64,000 nucleotides of DNA, taken from Anaerolineaceae bacterium (lineage in GTDB: Bacteria; Chloroflexota; Anaerolineae; Anaerolineales; Anaerolineaceae). Numbering within the stretch: the stretch's first letter is position 1; every line of letters starts with the position of its first letter. Of the stretch, positions 1-9,704 are shown piece by piece. A model generated the notes under the pieces. That model was not told the DNA's origin. It ran no database searches and worked only from the letters and a program-made list of their open reading frames with translations. A program made the translations under genes and the position numbers. Where the stretch lies: the NCBI GenBank assembly GCA_030653365.1, contig JAURZL010000013.1:62001-126000 (forward strand), in the 5' to 3' direction.

Positions 1-1
1 T

Positions 2-1324
2 CGGGAAACTTGTCTTCAGGCGAATGCGAATAAAGATTGTATTGGACTGATTACCTGGATGCATACCTTTTCACCAGCAAAAATGTGGATTTCGGGGCTA
101 ACCATTCTAAAAAAGCCAATTCTCCATCTGCATACTCAGTTTAATCGCGAGATCCCCTGGTCTGAGATTGATATGGATTTTATGAACCTCAACCAATCTG
201 CGCATGGAGATCGTGAGTTTGGATTTATTGGAACACGTATGCGGATTAACCGAAAAGTTGTCGTCGGATTCTGGCAAGATGAGGAAGTTCAAACCAGTAT
301 TGGTGTTTGGGTCAGAGCTGCCTGCGCCTGGAATGAATTTCAATCCTTAAAAATCGCGCGGTTTGGGGATAACATGCGAGAGGTTGCTGTAACTGAAGGC
401 GATAAAGTGGAAGCCCAAATTCAGTTGGGGTATAGCGTATACGGATATGGCATTGGCGATCTGGCAAAATCGATCAATCTGGTTGGGGAAACAGAAATTA
501 ATAATCTGGTCAAAGAATATTTGGATCTTTATGATGTGGTGGATATTTTACAGCCAAATGGTGATCGTCATCAATCGTTGCGGGAAGGTGCCCAGATTGA
601 ATTAGGGTTACGACTATTTTTGGAAACGGGTGGATTTAATGCATTCACGACTACTTTTGAAGATTTGCACGGTTTATCCCAGCTTCCCGGACTCGCAGTT
701 CAACGATTGATGGCAGATGGGTATGGGTTTGGAGCAGAGGGGGATTGGAAAACCTCAGCATTGGTGTATGCCATGAAAGTAATGTGCAGTGGACTAAAAA
801 ATGGAACAAGCTTTATGGAAGATTACACCTACCATTTTGGTGCGTCTGGAGATAGGGTGCTTGGAGCACACATGCTGGAAGTTTGTGCTTCCATCGCAGC
901 AAATAAACCCAAACTCGATATACTGCCACTTTCCATTGGTGGTAAAGCTGATCCAGTTCGTCTCATTTTTGACTCAAATATTGGACCGGCAGTCGCTGCT
1001 TCCATGGTGCAGATGGGTCAACGCTTCCGGTTAATCGTCAGTGAAGTAGATGTAGTTCCAGCAGAGGCTCCATTACCAAAATTACCGGTGGCACGTGCCT
1101 TCTGGAAACCCCGACCAGATCTCAAAACAGCTGCCGCTGCATGGATCTATGCTGGTGGAGCGCATCATACCAGTTTCAGTTATGATTTAACGGCTGATCA
1201 TCTGGTTGATTTCTCGGAAATGGCTGGAATTGAATTACTCTTAATTAATGAAAATACCAACCTGGTTGATTTCAAGAAAGAACTTCGTTGGAATGATTTG
1301 TACTATACATTCTTGTTGAAATAA
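2..1324 (+). CDS. araA: L-arabinose isomerase, 5' end outside window
   Basis: Interconverts L-arabinose and L-ribulose in the cytoplasm (EC 5.3.1.4). The frame is open from base 2, and the codons before the first internal ATG (59) already read as AraA ([14 protein letters not shown]), so about 60 N-terminal residues of a roughly 500-residue enzyme lie outside the window. Family landmarks follow in order: the [13 protein letters not shown] block with the first metal-binding Glu, HMLEVC with the second Glu, the [13 protein letters not shown] block, LPKLPVA, the GGAHHT block with the C-terminal His pair, and a RWNDLYY end. The metal-ligand His expected just before the SIGGK block (His350 in E. 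coli) is missing: the codons at 923-928 read Leu-Pro. This may still be an active isomerase using a different ligand set, or a relative with another substrate. A hairpin follows the stop. Confidence 0.93.
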   Translation, partial: RETCLQANANKDCIGLITWMHTFSPAKMWISGLTILKKPILHLHTQFNREIPWSEIDMDFMNLNQSAHGDREFGFIGTRMRINRKVVVGFWQDEEVQTSIGVWVRAACAWNEFQSLKIARFGDNMREVAVTEGDKVEAQIQLGYSVYGYGIGDLAKSINLVGETEINNLVKEYLDLYDVVDILQPNGDRHQSLREGAQIELGLRLFLETGGFNAFTTTFEDLHGLSQLPGLAVQRLMADGYGFGAEGDWKTSALVYAMKVMCSGLKNGTSFMEDYTYHFGASGDRVLGAHMLEVCASIAANKPKLDILPLSIGGKADPVRLIFDSNIGPAVAASMVQMGQRFRLIVSEVDVVPAEAPLPKLPVARAFWKPRPDLKTAAAAWIYAGGAHHTSFSYDLTADHLVDFSEMAGIELLLINENTNLVDFKKELRWNDLYYTFLLK

Positions 1325-1351
1325 TCGCTTTTTCATTTTTCTCTCCGTCCG

Positions 1352-1384
1352 TTCTGGTCTGGAACTTCAGCTTCTAGACCAGAA
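1352..1384 (+). terminator. Stem-loop downstream of araA
   Basis: Arms TTCTGGTCTGGAA (1352-1364) and TTCTAGACCAGAA (1372-1384) pair over 13 positions with one G-U pair around a 7-base loop. No clear T-run follows, so it may be a weak terminator or an mRNA 3'-end stabiliser. A TATAAT-like -10 lies just beyond at 1404-1409 and could serve the next gene, although I see no good -35. Confidence 0.5.
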
Positions 1385-1463
1385 TTGGATTAAAGAGAAT
1401 TAGTATAATATTAATAGTTGAATCTGGAATCCTATTTCGAGAAATGAGAAAAGGGGCAAAGTG

Positions 1464-4034
1464 ATGAAGGCGATCGCTCTGTTGATAAAAATATTTTTTC
1501 TCATGTGCATCATTTTCTCTGCATGCACGCCAGTACCAGTGCAGGTGACCACTACGCCAGTAATACCTGATGAAATCGTACCAACCCAAACGCCAGATCA
1601 AGCAGTATTTATTCCAGCTGATATTCCTGGGGAGGTTTTATATATCCCCTTTCCATTCGAGATTGAAGTGAATGGAGAATTATCGGATTGGGATGATCTT
1701 CCATTCTATTATGTCGATAATGGACCCAGTCCATCTCCGGATCCAGCAGAAAATGGCTCCTTTAGATTTTCGGTTGCAGCTGATTTAGAAAATTTCTACA
1801 TTACCATGCAGATGCCAGATAAAAATATTGTGGCCGGTAAACACGGAGTAGAATTTTGGAATGAAGATTCAATGGAATTCTATATCAATGCTTCCGGAGA
1901 TTTATCTGCGAGCAGTTACAAAACAAATATTTTTCAGATTAATATCAATGCTGCTGATATTGGAAATTCAGATCCAGAAAGGTTAACAATTACTGGAGTG
2001 TTCAGTACAGGAATACCTGTTAAAGGATTTGTATTCAAAACCGATGAAGGGTGGGGGTTCGAAGCATCAGTTCCTCTCGAGGGGATCGTGAAGCCAACTC
2101 ATGGACAAGAAATTGGTTTTCAATCTCAAATAAACGGAGCGACAACCCTGGATCGGGATATAAAATTGATCTGGGCCAAAGCAGACACCGCCGACAATTC
2201 CTGGCAGTACCCTTACCTCTTTGGGCGAGGAATTTTCTTTGAATTAGGTCGAGAAGATATTCCCGAACCCAGCGTGGTGCAAACCTTGCCAACTGCTACC
2301 GTTATTCCACCTGCTGATATAATTTTACCTATGGTCAAAGTCAATCAGATTGGTTATTTGCCGGAAGGATCTAAAATTGCGATTCTTGCGGACGAGTCTA
2401 CTACTGAACAAGACTGGATTTTGAACAATCAAAATGGAGAAACTGTTGCCAGTGGAAAAACAATTATCAAAGGTCTAGATTCAATCTCCGGTGATCATAT
2501 CCATATCATCGATTTTTCAGATTATGAAGCCCCTGGTGAAAATTACAAACTAATCGCCAATAATATTGAAAGTTCACCATTTAAAATTTCTAATGATTTA
2601 TATAGCCAAATGCAATTGGATGCGATGGCATATTTCTATCATAATCGCAGTGGAATCCCAATAAAAGCAACATTTGTAGGAAAGGATTGGGAGCGTCCAG
2701 CCGGGCACATCACCGATAACAATGTTGCCTGTTACAAGGGGGTAGACGCTGATGGAAATAACTGGCCAGGATGTGAGTACACGCTGGATGTTGCTGGTGG
2801 CTGGTATGATGCCGGTGATTTTGGTAAGTATGTGGTTAATGGTGGAATTTCCGCCTGGACCTTGTTGAATCTATATGAACAGTTTCCTGATGTTTTCCCG
2901 GATGGATCATTATCCATACCGGAACAATCAAATGGTATTCCGGACATCCTTGATGAAGCAAGATGGGAAATGGAATTTTTACTCTCGATGCAGGTACCGC
3001 TAGGTCAGAATTTATCAGGTATGGTGCATCATAAAATTCATGATCTAACCTGGGCACCCATCCCCATGGTGCCTCCAACAGAAATTGATAATGACAATGA
3101 TCACAAAATCGAGAGTGCTGGACGGTATCTTTTCCCACCATCGTCGGCGGCTACCCTTAATCTGGCTGCAACAGCTGCTCAAAGTGCCAGGATCTGGAGA
3201 GATGTAGATCCGGAATTCTCTGAAAAATGTTTAAAAGCGGCTGAAATTGCATGGGAAGCGGCTATAGAACACCAAGGAATTTTTTATGGCAATATCCCAG
3301 GTCAAGGCGGTGGAAATTATGATGACCAGAATGTAAGTGATGAGTTTTATTGGGCTGCAGCAGAGTTATTTATTACAACCGGAAAAGATAATTATGAATC
3401 ATACCTGCTGAACTCCGAAAAATTTGGAACGGTGGAGCAGTTTGATTGGGGACGGACGGGTTCGCTTGGAACAATTTCACTCTTAACGGTAAAAAATAAT
3501 CTTGCAGTTGAAAAAATTGAGATTCTCAAAAATGAATTATTCTCATTCTCAGATGAAATGCTGACCATCCAACAAAAAGATGGTTATTCAGTCCTTATCA
3601 ATGGTGCGTATCCATGGGGTTCAAATGGACTAATTCTCAACAATATGATCCTGATGGGTTTGACTCATAAAGTTAGTGGTGACCCTGATTATCTGAAATC
3701 TGTTCGGCAAAGCATGGATTACATAATGGGTCGCAACCCGATGAACCAGAGTTATGTTTCCGGATACGGAACTTTTTCCATGCAGCACCCTCATCATCGT
3801 TTTTGGGCAAATGACCTCAACAAAGGCTTTCCACCACCTCCAGCCGGAGCTTTGTCTGGAGGGCCAAATGCAAACCCTGATGATCCAGTTGCACAAAATG
3901 CAAATCTCTCGAGTTTACCCGAATCGAAGCGATATATTGATGATATCGGTTCATTTACTACCAATGAAGTTACGATTAATTGGAATGCTCCTCTTGTTTG
4001 GGTTTCCTCTTATTTGAATACTTTTAAAGAATGA
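1464..4034 (+). CDS. Lipoprotein glycoside hydrolase family 9 (endoglucanase-type) with CBM9-like domain
   Basis: Predicted secreted, lipid-anchored beta-glucan hydrolase. Residues 1-22 form a lipoprotein signal with lipobox FSAC. A Thr/Pro-rich linker follows, then a CBM9/DOMON-like beta domain at about 60-270 (it opens with VNGELSDWDDLP). An Ig-like domain typical of the GH9 N terminus is at about 290-375 (VKVNQIGYLPEGSK). The GH9 (alpha/alpha)6 catalytic domain runs from about 385 to the end. The GH9 catalytic base motif is visible as WYDAGDFGKY (about 448-457), the HPHHR motif is near 773, and the proton-donor Glu sits in TTNEVTINWNAPLVW (about 833-847). ATG 1464 is preferred over GTG 1461 because GGGG at 1453-1456 is 7 bases upstream of it. 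It appears monocistronic. The domain order (CBM9-like, Ig, GH9) suggests cellulose or mixed-linkage glucan; the exact substrate is inference. Confidence 0.9.
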   Translation: MKAIALLIKIFFLMCIIFSACTPVPVQVTTTPVIPDEIVPTQTPDQAVFIPADIPGEVLYIPFPFEIEVNGELSDWDDLPFYYVDNGPSPSPDPAENGSFRFSVAADLENFYITMQMPDKNIVAGKHGVEFWNEDSMEFYINASGDLSASSYKTNIFQININAADIGNSDPERLTITGVFSTGIPVKGFVFKTDEGWGFEASVPLEGIVKPTHGQEIGFQSQINGATTLDRDIKLIWAKADTADNSWQYPYLFGRGIFFELGREDIPEPSVVQTLPTATVIPPADIILPMVKVNQIGYLPEGSKIAILADESTTEQDWILNNQNGETVASGKTIIKGLDSISGDHIHIIDFSDYEAPGENYKLIANNIESSPFKISNDLYSQMQLDAMAYFYHNRSGIPIKATFVGKDWERPAGHITDNNVACYKGVDADGNNWPGCEYTLDVAGGWYDAGDFGKYVVNGGISAWTLLNLYEQFPDVFPDGSLSIPEQSNGIPDILDEARWEMEFLLSMQVPLGQNLSGMVHHKIHDLTWAPIPMVPPTEIDNDNDHKIESAGRYLFPPSSAATLNLAATAAQSARIWRDVDPEFSEKCLKAAEIAWEAAIEHQGIFYGNIPGQGGGNYDDQNVSDEFYWAAAELFITTGKDNYESYLLNSEKFGTVEQFDWGRTGSLGTISLLTVKNNLAVEKIEILKNELFSFSDEMLTIQQKDGYSVLINGAYPWGSNGLILNNMILMGLTHKVSGDPDYLKSVRQSMDYIMGRNPMNQSYVSGYGTFSMQHPHHRFWANDLNKGFPPPPAGALSGGPNANPDDPVAQNANLSSLPESKRYIDDIGSFTTNEVTINWNAPLVWVSSYLNTFKE

Positions 4035-4112
4035 TCTTGTTATAAAGAAAATTATGTGAATATTTATGACGCAAAAGTGCTTTTTGTCAATTAGATTTAT
4101 GATGGGTGCTTA

Positions 4113-4121
4113 TGTTACAAT
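4113..4121 (+). promoter_or_regulatory. Extended -10 element before the ornithine operon
   Basis: TGT followed by TACAAT (4116-4121) forms an extended -10 about 75 bases upstream of ord. No good -35 is seen, as expected for an extended -10 promoter. Confidence 0.4.
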
Positions 4122-4197
4122 AATCACAAACATACCAGTTTTCCTGCCATCCAGCGAGGATTGGTGGTCTGAAGGGTGAAAAGATAAGGAGACTGTG

Positions 4198-5238
4198 ATG
4201 GAACCGATTCGTGTCCTTCAGTGGGGTCTTGGAGCAATGGGTAGCGGAATGTGCCGATTAATGCTCGAGAAAACTGGCCTCAAGATTGTCGCGGCTGTGG
4301 ACGGCCGTCAGGATTATGTTGGAAAAGATCTGGGAGTTGTCCTGGGTGTGGGTGAGCCTTTGGGGGTAATTGTCACAAATAATCCAGAAGAAGTATTAAT
4401 TCGGGAAGATGTAGATATTGTCCTCTTAGCCACTACATCCTGGACGAAGGAGCAAATGCCAGACCTGACAAAAATCATTCAGTCTGGTATAAACTGTATT
4501 TCAATTGCAGAAGAAATGTCTGATCCGGAAGCTCAGAACCCCGAATTAAGTAAAGAAATAGACACTTTAGCGAAACAATATGGAGTTTCTGTTTTAGGTA
4601 CCGGGGTAAATCCTGGTTTCGTGCTCGACCTATTGGTCGTGATCCTTTCCGGGGGAAACCATCATGTAGAACGGATTGAAGCTTCACGCGTTAATGATTT
4701 GAGCCCCTATGGTCCAACAGTGATGAAAACACAAGGCGTGGGAACAACACCGGAAGCATTTCATGCTGGTGTTGCTGATGGATCCATCGTTGGTCATGTA
4801 GGCTTTCCGGAATCAATTCATATGATCAGCGAAGCGCTTGGTTTAGGTGTCGACCGGATTGAGGAAAGCCGGGAACCGATAATCAGTAAAGTATATCGAG
4901 AAACATCCCATGTGAAAGTTGAGCCGGGCATGGTGGCTGGTTGTGCTCATATCGGGATTGGATATCGGGGAGAGAATGAAGTTGTGAAATTGATCCATCC
5001 TCAACAAATACATCCACATCTGGAAAATCAGGATACAGGTGACTACATTAATATATTTGGAAAACCGGAAATTCATATGGCCATCAAACCTGAAATTGCT
5101 GGTGGGATTGCTACAATGGGTGTGGCAGTGAATATGATCCCGCATGTGGTTGCAGCAACTCCTGGTCTAAAACGAATGATTGATTTACCTGTGCCAGCTG
5201 CACTGATGGGAGATAGTGCTTACCATCGACGCATTTAA
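4198..5238 (+). CDS. ord: 2,4-diaminopentanoate dehydrogenase
   Basis: Oxidatively deaminates (2R,4S)-2,4-diaminopentanoate to 2-amino-4-oxopentanoate with NAD(P) (EC 1.4.1.12), the third step of fermentative ornithine breakdown. The N-terminal Rossmann fold is visible as VLQWGLGAMGSGMCRLML with the GxGxxG pattern, followed by the dihydrodipicolinate-reductase-like body; the NPGFVLDLL block is characteristic of this family. About 346 residues, close to the clostridial enzyme. The start is placed at ATG 4198, not GTG 4195, because AAGGAG at 4187-4192 gives 5-base spacing. It is the first gene of the ornithine operon and is followed by a 107-base gap before ortA, larger than the other gaps in the operon. 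The identification is strengthened by ortA, ortB, oraS and oraE directly downstream. Confidence 0.92.
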   Translation: MEPIRVLQWGLGAMGSGMCRLMLEKTGLKIVAAVDGRQDYVGKDLGVVLGVGEPLGVIVTNNPEEVLIREDVDIVLLATTSWTKEQMPDLTKIIQSGINCISIAEEMSDPEAQNPELSKEIDTLAKQYGVSVLGTGVNPGFVLDLLVVILSGGNHHVERIEASRVNDLSPYGPTVMKTQGVGTTPEAFHAGVADGSIVGHVGFPESIHMISEALGLGVDRIEESREPIISKVYRETSHVKVEPGMVAGCAHIGIGYRGENEVVKLIHPQQIHPHLENQDTGDYINIFGKPEIHMAIKPEIAGGIATMGVAVNMIPHVVAATPGLKRMIDLPVPAALMGDSAYHRRI

Positions 5239-5345
5239 AAAGAGTTCAAAGTGGTATGACCATGTTATGAATATGAAAATACACAGGTAGAAAATATTGT
5301 TCAGCCTGTGCTTTCTCGTTTCTACTATGAGGAAAGGGAAAACAA

Positions 5346-5630
5346 ATGGAATTAATAAAAAAAGATACCTGGGTTGAAATCGAACAAATTGTATTAACTC
5401 CTGAAGAACGTGCTCCATCATTACCGGAAGATACCAGAAAGGTTCCTTATGTTTTACGGGTATCAGGATTTCTTTTAGAAGATGCAAAAATTGGACACGA
5501 AACCCGCATCAAAACAATCATTGGCCGGGAACTGACTGGAATATTACTAGTGGTCAACCCTGGATACTCTCACAGCTTCGGGGATACAATTCCTGAATTA
5601 TTGATGATTGGGATGGAGGGAGGATTATGA
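5346..5630 (+). CDS. ortA: 2-amino-4-oxopentanoate thiolase, alpha subunit
   Basis: Small subunit (94 residues) of the PLP-dependent thiolase that cleaves 2-amino-4-oxopentanoate with coenzyme A to acetyl-CoA and alanine (EC 2.3.1.263). The protein shows the family features WVEIEQIVLTPEERAP near the N terminus, IKTIIGRELTG in the middle, and VNPGYSHSFGDTIPEL. The length is right for OrtA. Its stop overlaps the start of ortB (ATGA at 5627-5630), so the two subunits are probably made in equal amounts by coupled translation. OrtA is rarely found without OrtB, so the pairing is strong support. Confidence 0.92.
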   Translation: MELIKKDTWVEIEQIVLTPEERAPSLPEDTRKVPYVLRVSGFLLEDAKIGHETRIKTIIGRELTGILLVVNPGYSHSFGDTIPELLMIGMEGGL

Positions 5631-7042
5631 GTGATAAAGATATATCCTATTTATCAGTAATGGCTCGTAAGAATGAGATCATGAAAGCTTCCCTTGGGAT
5701 TGATTTCAATGATTTTATTCATAGTCCGATTGCATTCGATTTTGATCGGATGATGCAGGAAACAGGTTATACGATTGATGATATAGCCAGGATCCAGACA
5801 GAAACAAAAGTTGGAAATACACCTCTTTATGAACTGCGTCGCCTGACTGATGAAGTTCGCAAGTTTTCTGAACCAGGAAAAGGCGCAATGATCATGGTTA
5901 AAGATGAAGCTGCCAATGCTTCCGGAAGTTTCAAAGCACGGCGTGCATCAATCAGTGCTTATGAAGCAGCCAAACGCGGTTATAAGGGAATAATCGCAGC
6001 ATCGAGTGGAAATTATGGGGCAGCTGTTGCTTCTCAGGCAGCCCAACGGGGATTAAAATGCATCATACTTCAGGAAGTATTTGATAGCCGTGGGGTGGGC
6101 CAACCAGAAATTATTGAGAAAGGTCGAGCTTGTGAAGCCTATGGAGCTGAGACACTCAAATTGAGTGTTGGTCCGGAACTATTCTATATGCTCCTGCGGA
6201 CATTGGAAGAAACCGGATTTTTTAATGCCAGTCTCTATACACCTTTCGGAATCCGTGGAGTTGAAACATTGGGATGGGAAATTGCCGAACAGGTGCGATC
6301 AAATTATCAAAAAGATCCCGATGCGGTTGTCATCACGCATGCTGGAGGAGGTAACCTGACGGGAACCGCACGAGGTCTGCTGGCTGCTGGTTGTAATCAG
6401 ACCAGGATTGTTGCCTGCTCAGTGGATCTGGGTGGGTTGCATATGGCTTCGGATATCGATTTTAATAAAAAATCATTCACCACAGGTCATACAGGTTTTG
6501 GTATACCATTTGCCACCTGGCCAGACAGGGTCGATGTTCCCAGAAATGCTGCGCGTAGCCTGCGATATATGGATGAATATCAACTGGTTAGCCAGGGAGA
6601 AGTGTTTTATGTTACCGAGTTGCTTACCAAGTTAGAGGGATTGGAAAGAGGTCCCGCAGGTAACATCAGTTTAACCGCTGCGGTAACACTTGCTCGCCAA
6701 ATGGATCGTGATCAGGTAGTGGTTGTTCAGGAGACAGAATATACCGGAGCCGGCAAACATCACAATAGCCAGCTTTCATTTGCACGCAATAATGGAATAG
6801 AAGTGAGACGCGGAGATCCGAAAGAAAGTATCCCTGGCAAATCGATAGTTATTCCAGATCGGCTGGAACAGGTAAGGGGTAGGGTTCAGGATATGGATAA
6901 ATTAAGGCTATCCTATCTAAAGAATGCAGCCAATCATCATCCAATACAACAATGGACTGACTTTGATTATGAATTTGTTGCTGCTGATATCAAAAAAGAT
7001 ATTTTCTGGGTTAAGCAGCATGTATCTGACTTAATTATTTGA
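5627..7042 (+). CDS. ortB: 2-amino-4-oxopentanoate thiolase, beta subunit (PLP-dependent)
   Basis: Large catalytic subunit of the Ort thiolase, producing acetyl-CoA and alanine from 2-amino-4-oxopentanoate. It has a fold-type II PLP enzyme (threonine-synthase-like) body. The PLP lysine is K103 in ASGSFKARRAS, the phosphate/substrate loop is AASSGNYGAA, and the glycine-rich PLP phosphate-binding loop is THAGGGNLTGTARG. At 471 residues it matches the known subunit. ATG 5627 follows GGAGG and overlaps the ortA stop. A 62-base gap with a fresh GAGGAGG site separates it from oraS. Confidence 0.93.
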   Translation: MSDKDISYLSVMARKNEIMKASLGIDFNDFIHSPIAFDFDRMMQETGYTIDDIARIQTETKVGNTPLYELRRLTDEVRKFSEPGKGAMIMVKDEAANASGSFKARRASISAYEAAKRGYKGIIAASSGNYGAAVASQAAQRGLKCIILQEVFDSRGVGQPEIIEKGRACEAYGAETLKLSVGPELFYMLLRTLEETGFFNASLYTPFGIRGVETLGWEIAEQVRSNYQKDPDAVVITHAGGGNLTGTARGLLAAGCNQTRIVACSVDLGGLHMASDIDFNKKSFTTGHTGFGIPFATWPDRVDVPRNAARSLRYMDEYQLVSQGEVFYVTELLTKLEGLERGPAGNISLTAAVTLARQMDRDQVVVVQETEYTGAGKHHNSQLSFARNNGIEVRRGDPKESIPGKSIVIPDRLEQVRGRVQDMDKLRLSYLKNAANHHPIQQWTDFDYEFVAADIKKDIFWVKQHVSDLII

Positions 7043-7104
7043 GTACTTATTAAAGGAAAGAATGATTAATAAAGAGGAACGATAAAAATTATAGAGGAGG
7101 AAAA

Positions 7105-7455
7105 ATGTCGAGTGATAGAATTGCCCGATTTGAAGAACGACAATCCAAACTCAAACATTTGAGTGACGAAGAACTGAAGGATCGGTTCTGGTCTTTATGT
7201 GAGGAATTGGTTCAACCAATTGTTGAATTGTCAAAAACCCATACATCCCCTTCAATTGAACGTTCGGTTTTGTTGCGCATGGGAATCGATAGTATCACTG
7301 CCCATGGAGTCGTCGACAGGGTGTATGAGGCTGGTTTGTTAGGGAAGGGAGCAGGACATGTTGTACTAAAACTATCCCAAAAAACAGGGATGGGTATTCG
7401 GGAATCTGCAGCTGCCATCCTGGAAAATAAAGAAATTATCCTGGATTTATTCTAA
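7105..7455 (+). CDS. oraS: D-ornithine 4,5-aminomutase, S (small) subunit
   Basis: Small subunit (116 residues) of the adenosylcobalamin- and PLP-dependent D-ornithine 4,5-aminomutase (EC 5.4.3.5), which moves the terminal amino group of D-ornithine to give 2,4-diaminopentanoate. It is an acidic, helical protein without known catalytic residues of its own; it begins with a charged helix (RIARFEERQSKLKHLSDEEL) and carries the family segment SPSIERSVLLRMGIDS. A strong ribosome site (GAGGAGG) precedes ATG 7105. oraE follows after 22 bases, the usual S-E order. Confidence 0.93.
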   Translation: MSSDRIARFEERQSKLKHLSDEELKDRFWSLCEELVQPIVELSKTHTSPSIERSVLLRMGIDSITAHGVVDRVYEAGLLGKGAGHVVLKLSQKTGMGIRESAAAILENKEIILDLF

Positions 7456-7477
7456 AAATGAATCGAAGAGAATAATT

Positions 7478-9688
7478 ATGACACAAAATAATTCACTTGA
7501 TCCAAATAAGAAGCTTGATATAGAGAAGATTTTAGAAGGACTGGAAAACTACCATCCATCCCGTAAAGGCTGGACCTGGCGAACGATTCCTCCCGAGGGA
7601 GTGGATATGGGACCTTTCCATTATTATGATATGTCCTTACCATTAAAGAATAGTATTGGCCTTCCAGCCTCCAAATATTTTGATTATATTGATCCGCAAC
7701 CCAGCTGTGTGGTGACAACCGAGATTGCGTCCGGGCGATTTGAAGACGACCTGCGACGTATGCGCATGGCTGCATGGCATGGAGCAGATCATATCATGGT
7801 GATTCGAACTACTGGTCAAAGCCACATCGATGGTTTATTGGAGGGAACCCCGGAAGGTACTGGTGGTGTTCCTATAACCCGTAAGCAGATTCGCGCAAGC
7901 CGGAAAGCCTGCGACTTAATTGAAGAGGAAGTAGGACGTCCGATTAACTTCCATAGTTATGTTTCCGGAGTAGCCGGACCTGAAGTAGCAGTCTTGTTTG
8001 CTGAAGAGGGAATCAATGGTGCTCATCAGGATCCTCAATACAACGTTTTGTATCGTAACGTGAATATGTATCGATCGTTTGTGGATGCGGCCGAAGCGAA
8101 ACGAGTGATGAATGATGCTGGTATCTTCCAGATTGATGGTGCTCACAATGCCAATGCAACTGCCAAAGCAGGTTGGTTGGTAATGCCGGAATTAATGGTA
8201 CAACACGGCATCAATTGTGCTTTTTCTGTAGCAGTCGGCATGGGAAAAGAATTAATTGGTTTATCCACTGTACCACCGAACGCACCACCAGCACCAAAAC
8301 TCTGGTTCGATTTGCCTTATGCAGTGGCATTAAGGGACTTTTTCTCTGATTATAAAATGCGTGCTCAACAAAACACCCGATATATTGAAGCTGATGTGGA
8401 AGAAGCCATCCGTACCCATACTATTGATACACTGATTTCGATGTTAACAAGTGCAGACATTCAGAGCACCATTACACCAGACGAAGGAAGAAATGTGCCC
8501 TGGCATTACAATAATATTCGCGGTGTCCAGACGGTCAAACAAACATGGGCAGCGTTGGATGGGATCAAACAACTACTCACCCTCAATCATCAAGGGCCAT
8601 TAGGGGAAATGGTACGTGATTTGAAAGAGAGGGCAGTAGCATTTCTTGAGGAAGTTATAGAAACTGGTGGATATTTCTCAGCGGTTGAAAAAGGCTTTTT
8701 TGTTGATTCTGCAAAATATCCCGAACGAAATGGTGACGGTATAGCCAGGAATGGGACAGGTGGAGTTGCCGCCAACTCAATTATAGAACGGGATTCGGAA
8801 TATTTAGCACCTGTTTGCAGTCATTTCGGAAACAATCAACCTTCAATTGGTGGGCAAAAACTTTGTTATCCGATTGATGGTTGTACTCTTTGTAAATCCG
8901 AAAAAATTGTTTACATCGATGAATTGGATCCACATGATAGTTGTGATAAACGGCTGGAGGAAACTCTGCCATATCGAAAAGGAAATTTAATCAAACCAGA
9001 GACGGAGTGGGCTGGAGACGGTATGATACTGACCCAGTTCTTTGTCCCTTTACCTGAAGAAATGGCAGGTGTCTATGGTATTGAAATGGCAAAGAAATTA
9101 GGGCTGGTGGATCCTGAAGTGATCAACATCATGATTATGCATCCAGCAGAGGGTTGTTTTGTTGAAGTAAAAGGGAAAGTAGCATTTGATATTGATTTGA
9201 CTACCCTCAAAATTCCTGAAAAAGAAGTGATATTACCAGAAGATGAATTACGCGAAGCCGTCAAGAAAGTAGGTTTACGGGTTGTGGCAGGTACTGTTGG
9301 GGAAGATGAGCATAGTGTTGGGTTACGAGAGATTCTGGACATCAAACATGGTGGCATTGAAAAATATGGTGTGAAATATCATTATTTAGGCACTTCTGTT
9401 CCTATCGGAAAGCTGGTTGATGCGGCTATTGAAACCGGTGCCCATGCTATCCTGATCTCGACCATTATCAGTCATAACGATGTTCACCGGGGACAAATGA
9501 AAAAATTAGCTGAAATTTGCCAGGAAAAAGGGATACGCGATAAGATCATTTTGATTGCTGGTGGCACACAGGTGAACCGCGAAATGGCAAAGGAAACGGG
9601 ACTGGATGCTACATTCGGTCGTGGAACAAAAGGGATTCATGTGGTCAATGCCATGGTTAAAGTTTTAGTTTCGCGTGGTCAATTGTAA
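7478..9688 (+). CDS. oraE: D-ornithine 4,5-aminomutase, E (large) subunit
   Basis: Catalytic subunit (736 residues) of ornithine 4,5-aminomutase: an N-terminal TIM-barrel domain for substrate and a C-terminal Rossmann-like cobalamin domain. The B12-binding DxHxxG motif is DEHSVG, with lower-ligand His612 encoded at 9311-9313. Lys623 lies 11 residues later (ILDIKHGG), the same spacing as the His618/Lys629 pair of the clostridial enzyme, so it is the expected PLP Schiff-base lysine. A second B12-domain landmark is ILIAGGTQVN near the C terminus. The mutase is inactivated easily during turnover, which fits the reactivase-like gene overlapping its 3' end. Ribosome site before ATG 7478 is weak, suggesting coupling to oraS. 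Confidence 0.94.
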   Translation: MTQNNSLDPNKKLDIEKILEGLENYHPSRKGWTWRTIPPEGVDMGPFHYYDMSLPLKNSIGLPASKYFDYIDPQPSCVVTTEIASGRFEDDLRRMRMAAWHGADHIMVIRTTGQSHIDGLLEGTPEGTGGVPITRKQIRASRKACDLIEEEVGRPINFHSYVSGVAGPEVAVLFAEEGINGAHQDPQYNVLYRNVNMYRSFVDAAEAKRVMNDAGIFQIDGAHNANATAKAGWLVMPELMVQHGINCAFSVAVGMGKELIGLSTVPPNAPPAPKLWFDLPYAVALRDFFSDYKMRAQQNTRYIEADVEEAIRTHTIDTLISMLTSADIQSTITPDEGRNVPWHYNNIRGVQTVKQTWAALDGIKQLLTLNHQGPLGEMVRDLKERAVAFLEEVIETGGYFSAVEKGFFVDSAKYPERNGDGIARNGTGGVAANSIIERDSEYLAPVCSHFGNNQPSIGGQKLCYPIDGCTLCKSEKIVYIDELDPHDSCDKRLEETLPYRKGNLIKPETEWAGDGMILTQFFVPLPEEMAGVYGIEMAKKLGLVDPEVINIMIMHPAEGCFVEVKGKVAFDIDLTTLKIPEKEVILPEDELREAVKKVGLRVVAGTVGEDEHSVGLREILDIKHGGIEKYGVKYHYLGTSVPIGKLVDAAIETGAHAILISTIISHNDVHRGQMKKLAEICQEKGIRDKIILIAGGTQVNREMAKETGLDATFGRGTKGIHVVNAMVKVLVSRGQL

Positions 9689-9704
9689 AAAAGGTGGTCA
9701 GCGG

